A stretch of 64,000 bases of DNA from Bacteriovorax sp. BAL6_X. Its GTDB lineage: Bacteria > Bdellovibrionota > Bacteriovoracia > Bacteriovoracales > Bacteriovoracaceae. The stretch is from contig NZ_AUMC01000003.1 of NCBI RefSeq assembly GCF_000443995.1, positions 496,001-560,000 of the forward strand. Direction: 5' to 3'. A program made the position numbers and the translations under genes. Positions 34,148 to 41,890 of the stretch are shown one piece after another. The notes below the pieces were generated by a model. It ran no database searches and had not been told where the DNA came from. It worked only from the letters and a program-made list of their open reading frames with translations. Each line of letters starts with the position of its first letter. Position 1 is the stretch's first letter.

Positions 34148-35132
34148 TACTTAGAATCTCCGGGTTCTCCATGATCTTCTTCATCACTTTCTCAATAGGA
34201 AGTTTTTCAGTATGAAAATCAATAACTGGATACTTTGATAAGATGGCCGTAGAGATTTCAGAGAGTTTTTCTTTATCAACTCTTAACTCAACACTTAATC
34301 CATTATCTAGAAAATCACAATCAAGATTCGACCAAAAGTCTTCATTGGTATCAATTTCTTTATCAAAGCTGAAGTAAACAGATTTTTTATCACCAAGAAT
34401 CTTTTCTAAATTTTGAAGTGGCCCATCATATGCTTTTTGTCCTTTTGAAATAAGAACAAGATCTTTACAGAGGGCCTGAACATCCGCCATATAGTGAGAT
34501 GTAAGAATAATCGAGAGTTCATTCTTAGCATGATATTCTTTTAAGAAGTTTCTCATATTTTCTTGGGCAACTAGGTCGAGTCCAATTGTAGGCTCATCTA
34601 AGAAGAGAACTTCTGGTTCGTGTAAGAGTGAGGCCATGAGTTCTAGCTTCATTCTTTCACCAAGGGAAAGTTTTCTTACATGAATATGAAATAACTCAGT
34701 CACATCTAAGAGTTCACCCATATAACCAAGTTTCTTTTTAAATTGATCATCTGGGATTTCATAATATTTTTGAAGTAATTGGAATGAGTCCATTGCTGGG
34801 ATATCCCACCACAACTGTGATTTTTGCCCCATAACTAGCGCAATCTTCTTTCTAAACTCTTTATCACGTTGCCAAGGTTTGTATCCTGCAATTGTGACCT
34901 CTCCACTTGAAGGAACAATAATTCCTGTCAGCATTTTCATGAGGGTAGTTTTTCCTGCTCCGTTAGGACCTAATAAACCTTTAATTTCACCTTTTTCTAC
35001 TTTAAAGCTAAAATCGTTTACAGCATATTTGGTAATTGGATTACGATTGAAGAATGACTTAATACTTCCTTTAAATCCTTCTTCTTTCTTATAACTTGTG
35101 AATTTCTTTGTGAGGTTATTTGTTTCAATCAT
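34140..35132 (-). CDS. ABC transporter ATP-binding protein (NatA/COG4586-like)
   Basis: A 330-aa ATPase with Walker A GPNGAGKTT, signature LSLGERMKLELM, Walker B VLFLDEPTIGLDLVA and an H-loop TSHYM. The insertion GFKGSIKSFFNRNPITKYAVNDFSF before the P-loop and the QKSQLWWDIPAMDSF segment are typical of the ATPases paired with the two permeases downstream. The frame opens at 35192, but the family sequence begins at the ATG at 35132 (MIETNNLTKKF). It follows the methyltransferase gene by 7 bp. Confidence 0.88.
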   Translation of the reverse strand: MIETNNLTKKFTSYKKEEGFKGSIKSFFNRNPITKYAVNDFSFKVEKGEIKGLLGPNGAGKTTLMKMLTGIIVPSSGEVTIAGYKPWQRDKEFRKKIALVMGQKSQLWWDIPAMDSFQLLQKYYEIPDDQFKKKLGYMGELLDVTELFHIHVRKLSLGERMKLELMASLLHEPEVLFLDEPTIGLDLVAQENMRNFLKEYHAKNELSIILTSHYMADVQALCKDLVLISKGQKAYDGPLQNLEKILGDKKSVYFSFDKEIDTNEDFWSNLDCDFLDNGLSVELRVDKEKLSEISTAILSKYPVIDFHTEKLPIEKVMKKIMENPEILSNV

Positions 35133-35139
35133 TTTAATC

Positions 35140-35661
35140 TTACTCGCTAGCGTGTTGGTTAGTGTATTCGTACATGACAATACTTGCCGCAATGGAAACG
35201 TTTAATGATTCAGTCATTCCGTATTGCTTAATCTTAAGTCTTTCGATTCCTGGCATCTCTTTAAGTGGGCCAAACTCTTCATGGCCAAAAATAAAGGCCG
35301 ATTTTTTAGGAAGCTCACTCTTATTTAAATAAGTTTTTGCATTTGAGTCTAGAGTTAGGGGAGTGTAGCCTAGTTCTTTAATACGCTTAATTGAATCTTC
35401 GATATCCTCATAGAAGAAAGTCTTAACTCTTTTTAGAGCACCTTTTGCAATTGTGACATCAAAGAATTTTGTTCCAACAATATGGACTTCGTGAACACTG
35501 TAGATTTCACATGACCTCAATATTTTACCAATATTAAAACCACCCTTAAGATGATCTAAGATAATGATTATTTCGTGTTGCCCATGAACGGCTTTTTCTT
35601 TAGCTATCTCTAGTTCTTTTTCAAATTTCTTTTCTAAGAATTTTCTTGTTTTCTTGCTCAT
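35140..35661 (-). CDS. SpoU/TrmH-family RNA 2'-O-ribose methyltransferase
   Basis: A 173-aa SPOUT-fold methyltransferase with the three family motifs in order: HLKGGFNIGKILRSCE (motif 1 Asn/Arg), AFIFGHEEFGPL (motif 2) and ESLNVSIAASIVMYEY (motif 3), which form the trefoil-knot SAM site. About the size of TrmL/TrmH catalytic cores; the substrate RNA cannot be assigned. First gene of the exporter operon and divergent from msrA. Confidence 0.85.
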   Translation of the reverse strand: MSKKTRKFLEKKFEKELEIAKEKAVHGQHEIIIILDHLKGGFNIGKILRSCEIYSVHEVHIVGTKFFDVTIAKGALKRVKTFFYEDIEDSIKRIKELGYTPLTLDSNAKTYLNKSELPKKSAFIFGHEEFGPLKEMPGIERLKIKQYGMTESLNVSIAASIVMYEYTNQHASE

Positions 35662-35698
35662 ATGTCGGTTAAATTACGAAATAAATCGGAGGTTTGCA

Positions 35699-36178
35699 AT
35701 GAACAATATCGAAGTTGCAGTATTTGGAGCAGGGTGTTTTTGGGGTGTCGAAGAGACCTTTCGAAAGCTTGCGGGTGTTATTGAAACCGAAGTTGGCTAT
35801 GCTGGTGGAAATAGTGATCAGACGACTTACGAAGAAGTTTGTACTGATACGACTGGACACGCTGAAGTAGTTAAAATTACTTACGATCCATCCATAATTA
35901 AATTTGAAAATCTTTTAGATGTCTTCTTTAATAACCATAATCCTACAACGCTTAATCGTCAGGGAGTTGATGTTGGCTCGCAATATCGAAGTGTGATCTT
36001 CTATGGTAACGAGGAGCAAAAGGAAGCTGGAGTAAAGGCCATAAAAGAGCTTGAAGAAAGTGGTTGCTTTAAAAATCCTATAGTAACTAAACTTGAATTA
36101 TTGAATAATTACATCAAAGCTGAAGAGTATCATCAGAAGTACTTGAAAAAGAAGGGCCTTACGAGTTGCTCGCTATAA
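35699..36178 (+). CDS. msrA: Peptide methionine sulfoxide reductase MsrA
   Basis: A 159-aa reductase of methionine-S-sulfoxide. The catalytic motif GCFWGVEETF is at the N-terminus; GYAGG, the HAEVVKITYDP strand and EYHQKYLKK near the C-terminus are all conserved. A C-terminal resolving Cys is probably in GLTSCSL. The ATG at 35699 with GGAGG 7 nt upstream is chosen over an earlier frame start at 35654. No signal peptide, so cytoplasmic. Confidence 0.95.
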   Translation: MNNIEVAVFGAGCFWGVEETFRKLAGVIETEVGYAGGNSDQTTYEEVCTDTTGHAEVVKITYDPSIIKFENLLDVFFNNHNPTTLNRQGVDVGSQYRSVIFYGNEEQKEAGVKAIKELEESGCFKNPIVTKLELLNNYIKAEEYHQKYLKKKGLTSCSL

Positions 36179-36364
36179 ATTTTAATGAATTTATAAGTCC
36201 ATGTTTTTATTATTACTGACATAGGAAGATGGCACTTTTAAATTATCTAAATCAATAAAATAGCTACGATTTATCTCTTTGTTCATAATTTAACTATCTG
36301 TAATTAGATAAAATAAAATTTCTCGTTAGATTTAACCAAAACCTTTGCATAATAGCTAAATAGC

Positions 36365-36393
36365 CAAAGCGGCTCCAGGGGGTTGCCGTTTTG
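36365..36393 (+). promoter_or_regulatory. Stem-loop in the leader of 84-aa protein 1
   Basis: A 9-bp stem (CAAAGCGGC at 36365-36373 with GCCGTTTTG at 36385-36393, one G-U) closes an 11-nt loop containing GGGGG, 22 nt before the start codon. The preceding TGCATAAT-like sequence (about 36347-36352) may be the -10. It could regulate translation; no known riboswitch class was matched. Confidence 0.45.
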
Positions 36394-36415
36394 TAAAGTG
36401 ACGAGGAGAGCACAA

Positions 36416-36670
36416 ATGAATATTGAGAACTTTAGAGAGACTTTTATTGCCCATGCTAGAGATGAGATTAAATCAATTATTTCTCAATCAAAAATTAAAG
36501 GTGAGTTTAATAGTAGTGTCTTTAATGAAAAGCTTGAAATAATTTGGTCAGAGGCGCAAATAAATGGTCTGACAGAGTATGAGTTCGCAACAATTGTTGA
36601 AGAAGTCATCCCTACTCAAATCGACAATATTATCTTTCCATTTAATAACGATATACCATTAGCAGCTTAG
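36416..36670 (+). CDS. 84-aa hypothetical protein, paralogue 1
   Basis: An 84-residue acidic protein, MNIENFRETFIAHARDEI... ending IFPFNNDIPLAA. It has no recognised domain, signal peptide or membrane segment, and is probably helical. A second gene 1.2 kb downstream encodes a protein of exactly the same length with 31 identical positions (my count), including FNxxxFxEKL, NGLxExEF, VE and the terminal AA. The frame opens at 36383, but AGGAG 7 nt before 36416 and the equal length of the paralogue fix the start. Confidence 0.8.
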   Translation: MNIENFRETFIAHARDEIKSIISQSKIKGEFNSSVFNEKLEIIWSEAQINGLTEYEFATIVEEVIPTQIDNIIFPFNNDIPLAA

Positions 36671-36683
36671 AGCTGTTTTATAG

Positions 36684-37646
36684 TTATACTCGGGTATCGT
36701 TGACAACAGACGATGCCCCGGTATTTTCTATTAACTCACTATCTTCGCTTTCATCTTTTTTAATATTAGTAAATCTTGGAACAAGTGCTACTGATATAAT
36801 AATGACGATTGAACCAGCAATGGCTGTTGGATCTAGCGTCTCTCCAAATAAGATATAGCCAAATAATGCTGCAAAGATTGATTCACTTAAGAAGACTAGT
36901 CCAACAATATGGGCCGGAATACTTCTTTGTGCCGTAATCTGAAGGGAGAAGGCAATAAGTGAAGAGAAGATTGATAGAATTAGAAATCCCCACAGAGGAG
37001 AAGGAAAGTTTAAAGGGGAGTTCGTGTAAAGAGCTGTTAAGCTCGTTGGCCCTTCATAAAGTAGAGCAAAAACTAAACCCATGATTCCCATAAAGATACA
37101 TTGAAGGAAGTTAAAGCGAACGGCTTCGACATTATTGGCATAACGATCCGTTGCAATAATGTGTAGAGAGAAGAAAATTGCTGATGCAATTACAAAGATA
37201 TCTCCCATATTAAAATTACTAAAATCCATTCCATTCATCATCATAATTCCAAGCATTGATGTTGAAAGTAGAAGCCAGAATGTTTTACTTACTCTCTGCC
37301 CAAAGAATATTACAGAGATTATTGGAGTAATAATAGCGTAGAAGACGGTAAAGAATCCGGCCTTCGCCATTGTCGTCATGGCAATACCAACAGTTTGAAG
37401 CTGCAGGGCCATCATTAGAAGTGCGGAGCAAACTAGCCCCCCTAGAATTTCATCTTTTTTACTGATAATTTTTTTAAATTCATTTCTAAAAAGTAGAATG
37501 AGAAAAGCGAATGATCCCGCAAAGATATAGCGTAGTGAATTTGACCACACTGGTGAATAGTCCGTTAGTGTAAATCGAGTTCCGGCAAAGCCGAGCCCCC
37601 AGATTGCACAAGCAATACTTAATAAGATAATACCTTTCATGGCCAC
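36684..37646 (-). CDS. EamA-family (DMT superfamily) transporter
   Basis: A 320-aa inner-membrane protein with ten hydrophobic helices in two EamA repeats: repeat 1 starts IACAIWGLGFAGTRFTL and ends with a conserved Pro/Gly helix; repeat 2 includes AHIVGLVFLSESIFAALFGYILFGETL. Such proteins export amino acids, nucleosides or other metabolites. The C-terminal ~25 residues are charged and cytosolic. Start may be GTG at 37646 or the ATG at 37640; neither has a clear Shine-Dalgarno. It lies between the two 84-aa paralogue genes, on the opposite strand. Confidence 0.85.
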   Translation of the reverse strand: MAMKGIILLSIACAIWGLGFAGTRFTLTDYSPVWSNSLRYIFAGSFAFLILLFRNEFKKIISKKDEILGGLVCSALLMMALQLQTVGIAMTTMAKAGFFTVFYAIITPIISVIFFGQRVSKTFWLLLSTSMLGIMMMNGMDFSNFNMGDIFVIASAIFFSLHIIATDRYANNVEAVRFNFLQCIFMGIMGLVFALLYEGPTSLTALYTNSPLNFPSPLWGFLILSIFSSLIAFSLQITAQRSIPAHIVGLVFLSESIFAALFGYILFGETLDPTAIAGSIVIIISVALVPRFTNIKKDESEDSELIENTGASSVVNDTRV

Positions 37647-37687
37647 AATATAAATCGATATTAAAAAGAAAACAATGAAGAGTTTAG

Positions 37688-37713
37688 ACTAATGGACAAG
37701 TTCATTAGTTTTT
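37688..37713 (+). terminator. Terminator-like hairpin without an obvious upstream gene
   Basis: ACTAATG (37688-37694) pairs with CATTAGT (37703-37709) around an 8-nt loop, followed by TTTT. No plus-strand gene ends here; an RNA antisense to the start of the EamA gene or a short untranslated RNA would be needed to use it. Confidence 0.35.
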
Positions 37714-37791
37714 GTTTATTGCCAAGGAAACCTGACAAAAAATCCCGATATCCTCACGAAGTTTTATTCATTAGGGTATAGGTAAGTTATC

Positions 37792-37818
37792 GAATTCATT
37801 GAATTGTATGAATTAATT
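37792..37818 (+). repeat. Three GAATT direct repeats at 9-bp spacing
   Basis: GAATT occurs at 37792, 37801 and 37810, exactly 9 bp apart, about 80 bp before the start of 84-aa protein 2. It could be an operator, or chance in AT-rich sequence. Confidence 0.4.
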
Positions 37819-37894
37819 CTTAGAAATTAAAAATTGCTGCAAAATGAATGAGTAGAAATGAAGTACACGTACTTTTTTTACGGGGGACGTTCGA

Positions 37895-38149
37895 ATGCAA
37901 AAAGACAATTTTAAACAAACTTTTTTAAATGAAACAAGAAATGAGGTGCAGGGAATTTACTTAGAAACAACAACAGACGGAGATTTTAATGCAGACCTTT
38001 TTTCTGAAAAACTAACACCTGTTTGGACAGCAGCTTCATTAAATGGCCTAGACGAATTTGAATTTATATCCTTGGTCGAGGATATTATTAATAAAGATGC
38101 CCAGGAAATATACTACCCCTTTAGTTTAAATTACAAAACTGCGGCATAA
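37895..38149 (+). CDS. 84-aa hypothetical protein, paralogue 2
   Basis: An 84-residue protein, MQKDNFKQTFLNETRNEV... ending YYPFSLNYKTAA, 37% identical by my alignment to the protein at 36416-36670 with no gaps. No domain is recognised. The two share a PF near the end and a double-Ala C-terminus. A short inverted repeat AAGTAC/GTACTT followed by seven T (37861-37879) and a GGGGGA Shine-Dalgarno directly precede the ATG. It is followed by a strong terminator, so it is a monocistronic gene with a defined 3' end. Confidence 0.82.
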   Translation: MQKDNFKQTFLNETRNEVQGIYLETTTDGDFNADLFSEKLTPVWTAASLNGLDEFEFISLVEDIINKDAQEIYYPFSLNYKTAA

Positions 38150-38153
38150 GAGT

Positions 38154-38184
38154 AAGCTCCCATAGTGGGAGCTTTTCTTTTTTT
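38154..38184 (+). terminator. Intrinsic terminator of 84-aa protein 2
   Basis: AAGCTCCC (38154-38161) pairs with GGGAGCTT (38167-38174) with a small loop, followed by TTTCTTTTTTT. It lies 5 bp after the stop codon. Confidence 0.9.
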
Positions 38185-40186
38185 AAAGTAATTTATCATC
38201 AACTAAGTTTGGAAGCGTTACCTTTAAAAGAGGCTCTTTTTCCATCGCTCTCTTAATCGCAAAGGTCGCACCTTCATTGCGGGCCCAACTACGACGATTA
38301 ATTCCGTTATTTACATCCCAAAAAAGCATCGACTTGATACGACGATCACAGTCTTCACTTCCATCAAGAACCATTCCAAAGCCACCATTCATAACTTCAC
38401 CCCATCCGACACCTCCGCCGTTATGAAGTGAGATCCAAGTCGCTCCTCTAAATGAGTCTCCAACAAAGTTTTGCACGGCCATATCTGCTGTGAAGCGAGA
38501 ACCGTCATAGATATTAGAAGTCTCTCTAAATGGAGAGTCTGTTCCAGAAACATCGTGGTGGTCGCGACCTAAAACGACTGGTGCCTTTAGCTTTCCTTCA
38601 CGAAGTGCTTTGTTAAAGGCAAGAGCAATTTCAATTCTTCCATCACTATCTGCATAGAGGATACGAGCTTTTGATCCAACAACTAGATCGTTCTCTTTTG
38701 CACCTTTAATCCAAGTGATATTATCCTGCATCTGCTGAGTAATCTCTTTTGGTGACTCTTGCATTAGTCTCTCCAGAACTTCTGTTGCCAGTTGATCTGT
38801 AAGATCAAGATCCTCTTGTGTGCTTGAAGTACAAACCCATCTAAAAGGCCCAAACCCGTAGTCAAAACACATTGGCCCCATAATGTCTTGGACGTATGAA
38901 GGATACTTGAAATCTTCTGTTGATCCTTGTTTCATAATATCAGCACCAGCGCGAGATGCTTCAAGTAAGAATGCATTTCCATAATCAAAGAAGTACATTC
39001 CTTTATCTGCAAGCTTATTAACAGCATTTACATGTCTAACCAAACTCTTTTGTACCTCAACCTTAAATTGCTCTGGGTTATTTGCCATCATCTCATTTGC
39101 TTCTTCAAATGAAAGATCGGCAGGGTAGTAACCACCTGCCCACGGGTTATGGAGAGAAGTTTGGTCGGAACCAATGTCAATATGAATATCACTGTCAGCG
39201 ATCTTCTCCCAAAGATTAATAATATTTCCTTGGTAGGCAAGAGAGACGGCTTCTTTATTTTCTTGAGCTTTTTTAATACGTGCAATGATTTCATCTAGGT
39301 CAGTGAAAACTTCATCAACCCATCCTTGCTCGTGTCTTGTTTTAACGGCCTTAGGATTTACTTCTGCAACAACACCAATACATCCGGCTATTACAGCGGC
39401 CTTTGGTTGTGCTCCAGACATTCCACCAAGTCCTGCTGTGACAAATACTTTTCCAGCTGTTTCTGTCACAGTTTCTTTTGAAATTTTTCTAAGAGCATTT
39501 AGAACTGTAATTGTTGTTCCGTGAACAATTCCTTGTGGCCCAATATACATGAAAGAGCCCGCCGTCATTTGTCCGTATTGTGTTACACCTAGTGCATTGA
39601 ATTTTTCCCAGTCGTCTGGCTTTGAGTAGTTTGGAATCATCATTCCATTTGTCACGACTACTCTTGGTGCATCTTTGTGTGATGGAAATAAGCCAGCAGG
39701 GTGACCAGAGTAGAGAACAAGTGTTTGCTCATCAGTCATTGTTGCAAGATATTGCATTGTTAAAAGATACTGGGCCCAGTTTGAGAAAACAGCACCGTTT
39801 CCACCGTAAGTAATTAACTCATGGGGGTGTTGTGCAACAGCGTAGTCTAGATTATTTGAAAGCATCAGCATGATGGCCGCTGCTTGCTTTGATTTGTGTG
39901 GGTACTCATCAATTGAGCGTGCATGAATTTTATAATCAGGACGATAACGGTACATATAGATTCGTCCATACTTCTCTAATTCCTCTTTGAATTCTGGAAG
40001 TAGTTCAGCATGAAGATCACTTGGGAAGTAGCGAAGAGCATTTCTTAATGCTAGCTTCTCTTCTTCTTGAGATAGAATTTGTTTACGTTTTGGAGCGTGG
40101 TTAATATCCTCTTCATATTTCTTATAATTTGGTAAAATCTTAGGAATACCCTCTAATATAGCTTCTTTAAAACTATCCGTACTCAT
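38183..40186 (-). CDS. hutU: Urocanate hydratase
   Basis: A 667-aa urocanase, the second enzyme of histidine degradation, which converts urocanate to imidazolonepropionate with tightly bound NAD+. Family segments are evident: ELITYGGNGAVFSNWAQYLLTMQYL, TLVLYSGHPAGLFPSH, QMTAGSFMYIGPQGIVHG, TAGLGGMSGAQPKA, RAGADIMKQGS and GGGVGWGEVMNGGFGMV. It is longer than the ~555-aa E. coli-type enzyme, matching the longer bacterial urocanases. No hutH, hutI or hutG is adjacent, so the rest of the pathway lies elsewhere or is absent. Confidence 0.95.
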   Translation of the reverse strand: MSTDSFKEAILEGIPKILPNYKKYEEDINHAPKRKQILSQEEEKLALRNALRYFPSDLHAELLPEFKEELEKYGRIYMYRYRPDYKIHARSIDEYPHKSKQAAAIMLMLSNNLDYAVAQHPHELITYGGNGAVFSNWAQYLLTMQYLATMTDEQTLVLYSGHPAGLFPSHKDAPRVVVTNGMMIPNYSKPDDWEKFNALGVTQYGQMTAGSFMYIGPQGIVHGTTITVLNALRKISKETVTETAGKVFVTAGLGGMSGAQPKAAVIAGCIGVVAEVNPKAVKTRHEQGWVDEVFTDLDEIIARIKKAQENKEAVSLAYQGNIINLWEKIADSDIHIDIGSDQTSLHNPWAGGYYPADLSFEEANEMMANNPEQFKVEVQKSLVRHVNAVNKLADKGMYFFDYGNAFLLEASRAGADIMKQGSTEDFKYPSYVQDIMGPMCFDYGFGPFRWVCTSSTQEDLDLTDQLATEVLERLMQESPKEITQQMQDNITWIKGAKENDLVVGSKARILYADSDGRIEIALAFNKALREGKLKAPVVLGRDHHDVSGTDSPFRETSNIYDGSRFTADMAVQNFVGDSFRGATWISLHNGGGVGWGEVMNGGFGMVLDGSEDCDRRIKSMLFWDVNNGINRRSWARNEGATFAIKRAMEKEPLLKVTLPNLVDDKLL

Positions 40187-40349
40187 TCTTAAATCCCCTT
40201 AAAATAAAGTATATTAGAAGACATATATCACTTTTGGGATGAAGTAAAAAGGATTGAGCGTCAATTGACGCTACCTATTAAAGAATAGATTGCCTTCGAG
40301 AAATTCTAATTCACTTGTGTTATAATACTTATCTAACGAAAGGGGATTT

Positions 40350-40823
40350 ATGCCAAAATTAGAAATAGGACAAGAGGTAGTATCGATTAACTTTGGAGTT
40401 GGCGTAATTACTGAAATAAAAGATATGAGTGGAGCGGAGTTCTACATTATTGAATCTTCACAAGGGCGCTCGACAACGATGATTCCAACAGTAAAGGAAG
40501 ATGCGTTTAGACCTTTAAGTAGTCCTACTGAATTAGAAGAAACTCTCGATAGGCTTTCGCAAGATAGAGAACTTAGGCAGTTCGATTCTAAAAAAGATCG
40601 TATCAATTTTTTTAAATCAAATATTCAAAAACAAGATATCGATACATTTGTTGATAATATTCAGCAGTTACTTCAAATTACTGACAAGGGCTCGGCCGAG
40701 TCAAAGTATTTAGAAATGCTTTTAGAAAATTTATCTGTGGAAGTTGGTGCAGTCTTTAATGAAGATATAAACCAAGCAAAAGAACGTGTGAACTCTTGCT
40801 TGGATGGTAAGTTTAGTTTCTAA
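40350..40823 (+). CDS. CarD/CdnL-like transcription factor
   Basis: A 157-aa protein with an N-terminal CarD_CdnL/TRCF RNA-polymerase-interaction domain (IGQEVVSINFGVGVITEIKDMSGAEFYIIESSQGRS followed by TMIPTV and FRPL) and a helical C-terminal half (KKDRINFFKSNIQKQDIDTFVDNIQQLLQI). CarD/CdnL proteins bind the polymerase beta subunit and stabilise open complexes at rRNA and other promoters. AAGGGG lies 7 nt before the ATG. Monocistronic; the closeness to the CdnL group is moderate. Confidence 0.8.
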   Translation: MPKLEIGQEVVSINFGVGVITEIKDMSGAEFYIIESSQGRSTTMIPTVKEDAFRPLSSPTELEETLDRLSQDRELRQFDSKKDRINFFKSNIQKQDIDTFVDNIQQLLQITDKGSAESKYLEMLLENLSVEVGAVFNEDINQAKERVNSCLDGKFSF

Positions 40824-40830
40824 CTATTTT

Positions 40831-41700
40831 TTAGTCTCTAAGGTAGTGGATTCTATTGATGCGGAAAACATCTTCACCGCCACAACTATCCATATTACAA
40901 ATATTTGGTTCGTAGCAGTTTTTCTTTGTGTTGTAACGGTAGTCTCGGTCTCCACGAACAAGAATACCTTCTACAATACCTGTGTTTTGGTTGAAAACTG
41001 CTGAACCAGAGTTTCCTGAGAATGTATCTAGATTTGTTTCAAAGCTCCAAAAGTCACTTGCATCTCTAACGTAAGCATCGGCCGCTACTTTTGATGGAAG
41101 GCCAGAAGGGTGACCAATAACAAAGATCTCTTCACCTTTCATGATATCTGATTTTTGTCTATATTCTAGAGGCTTACGGTCCTCAACTCGACGATCAAGT
41201 TCAATAAGAGCAAAATCAGTTCCATTGGAGCTATTTAAGCTTTGAACAGCAATCTTTTTACAGCTGTAAATATTACTTTCTTGAATTGTTCTTGCATCGT
41301 CATTTGGAGATTTTTTAGCGTAGTCAAAAACCCAATAGTTATCGTAGCAATCAGACTTTGAAGTTGCACAGTGGCCCGCTGTTACAACGTATTGCTTGTT
41401 ATTCTTTTCAATTAAAAACCCTGAACATTCAGCAACATCAACTTGATTGTTAAACCTTGCATCATCACATAGGCCAATCTTTGAATCGATCGTCTTAAAA
41501 CTTCCACTATTATTCATATCTCTCTTGAGTTTTGATTTTGGAATCATTGCCAGTGTTGATCTTTGAAGGTCTAGTATATTTTGATCAGTTATTTCGAATT
41601 GATCCAGACGGTTATCTTCACCATAAACAACTTTATCAATGGCCATCGACGAAAGATTAAGAGTGAAAACAACAGCTAGCAGGGCAAGTGAAAAGTTCAT
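40831..41700 (-). CDS. Secreted trypsin-like serine protease
   Basis: A 289-aa exported protease (signal MNFSLALLAVVFTLNLSSMA) with an intact S1 triad: His110 in VTAGHC, Asp162 in GTDFALIEL and Ser231 in FSGNSGSAV. The mature N-terminal region (about 21-80) may be a propeptide. Eight or more Cys suggest disulfides. The GNSGS form and GHPSG loop fit V8/glutamyl-type bacterial S1B proteases. It is divergent from the NlpC/P60 lipoprotein gene. Likely acts outside the cell or in the periplasm. Confidence 0.9.
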   Translation of the reverse strand: MNFSLALLAVVFTLNLSSMAIDKVVYGEDNRLDQFEITDQNILDLQRSTLAMIPKSKLKRDMNNSGSFKTIDSKIGLCDDARFNNQVDVAECSGFLIEKNNKQYVVTAGHCATSKSDCYDNYWVFDYAKKSPNDDARTIQESNIYSCKKIAVQSLNSSNGTDFALIELDRRVEDRKPLEYRQKSDIMKGEEIFVIGHPSGLPSKVAADAYVRDASDFWSFETNLDTFSGNSGSAVFNQNTGIVEGILVRGDRDYRYNTKKNCYEPNICNMDSCGGEDVFRINRIHYLRD

Positions 41701-41800
41701 TTATTCATCCTTATTTTGTGAGTGGCGCATTAAAACAATGAGATGTTGAAAAGTACAGAAAAGGGCCTTTAATAAAAAATTACAAATCCTTACATTCTAT

Positions 41801-41813
41801 GTAAATTATTTAC
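41801..41813. promoter_or_regulatory. 13-bp palindrome in the divergent protease/lipoprotein intergenic region
   Basis: GTAAATTATTTAC is a perfect 6+1+6 palindrome midway between the divergently transcribed protease and NlpC/P60 genes. It is a candidate operator; no regulator is known. Confidence 0.35.
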
Positions 41814-41890
41814 GCGAGAGCATAAGTATAGATAATCACGTCTAAAGTAATATGAAGCATTAGCCGATAAGTCTTTGAGATGAGAGACTT

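Noticed and set aside
36340-36395. Possible c-di-GMP (GEMM) riboswitch before 84-aa protein 1
   Set aside because: GGGGGTTGCCG resembles part of the GEMM 3' end, but the upstream GCAAA-type segments and correct spacing are absent.
41801-41813. Palindrome as a Fur or LexA box
   Set aside because: GTAAATTATTTAC does not match either consensus closely; kept only as an unspecified candidate operator.
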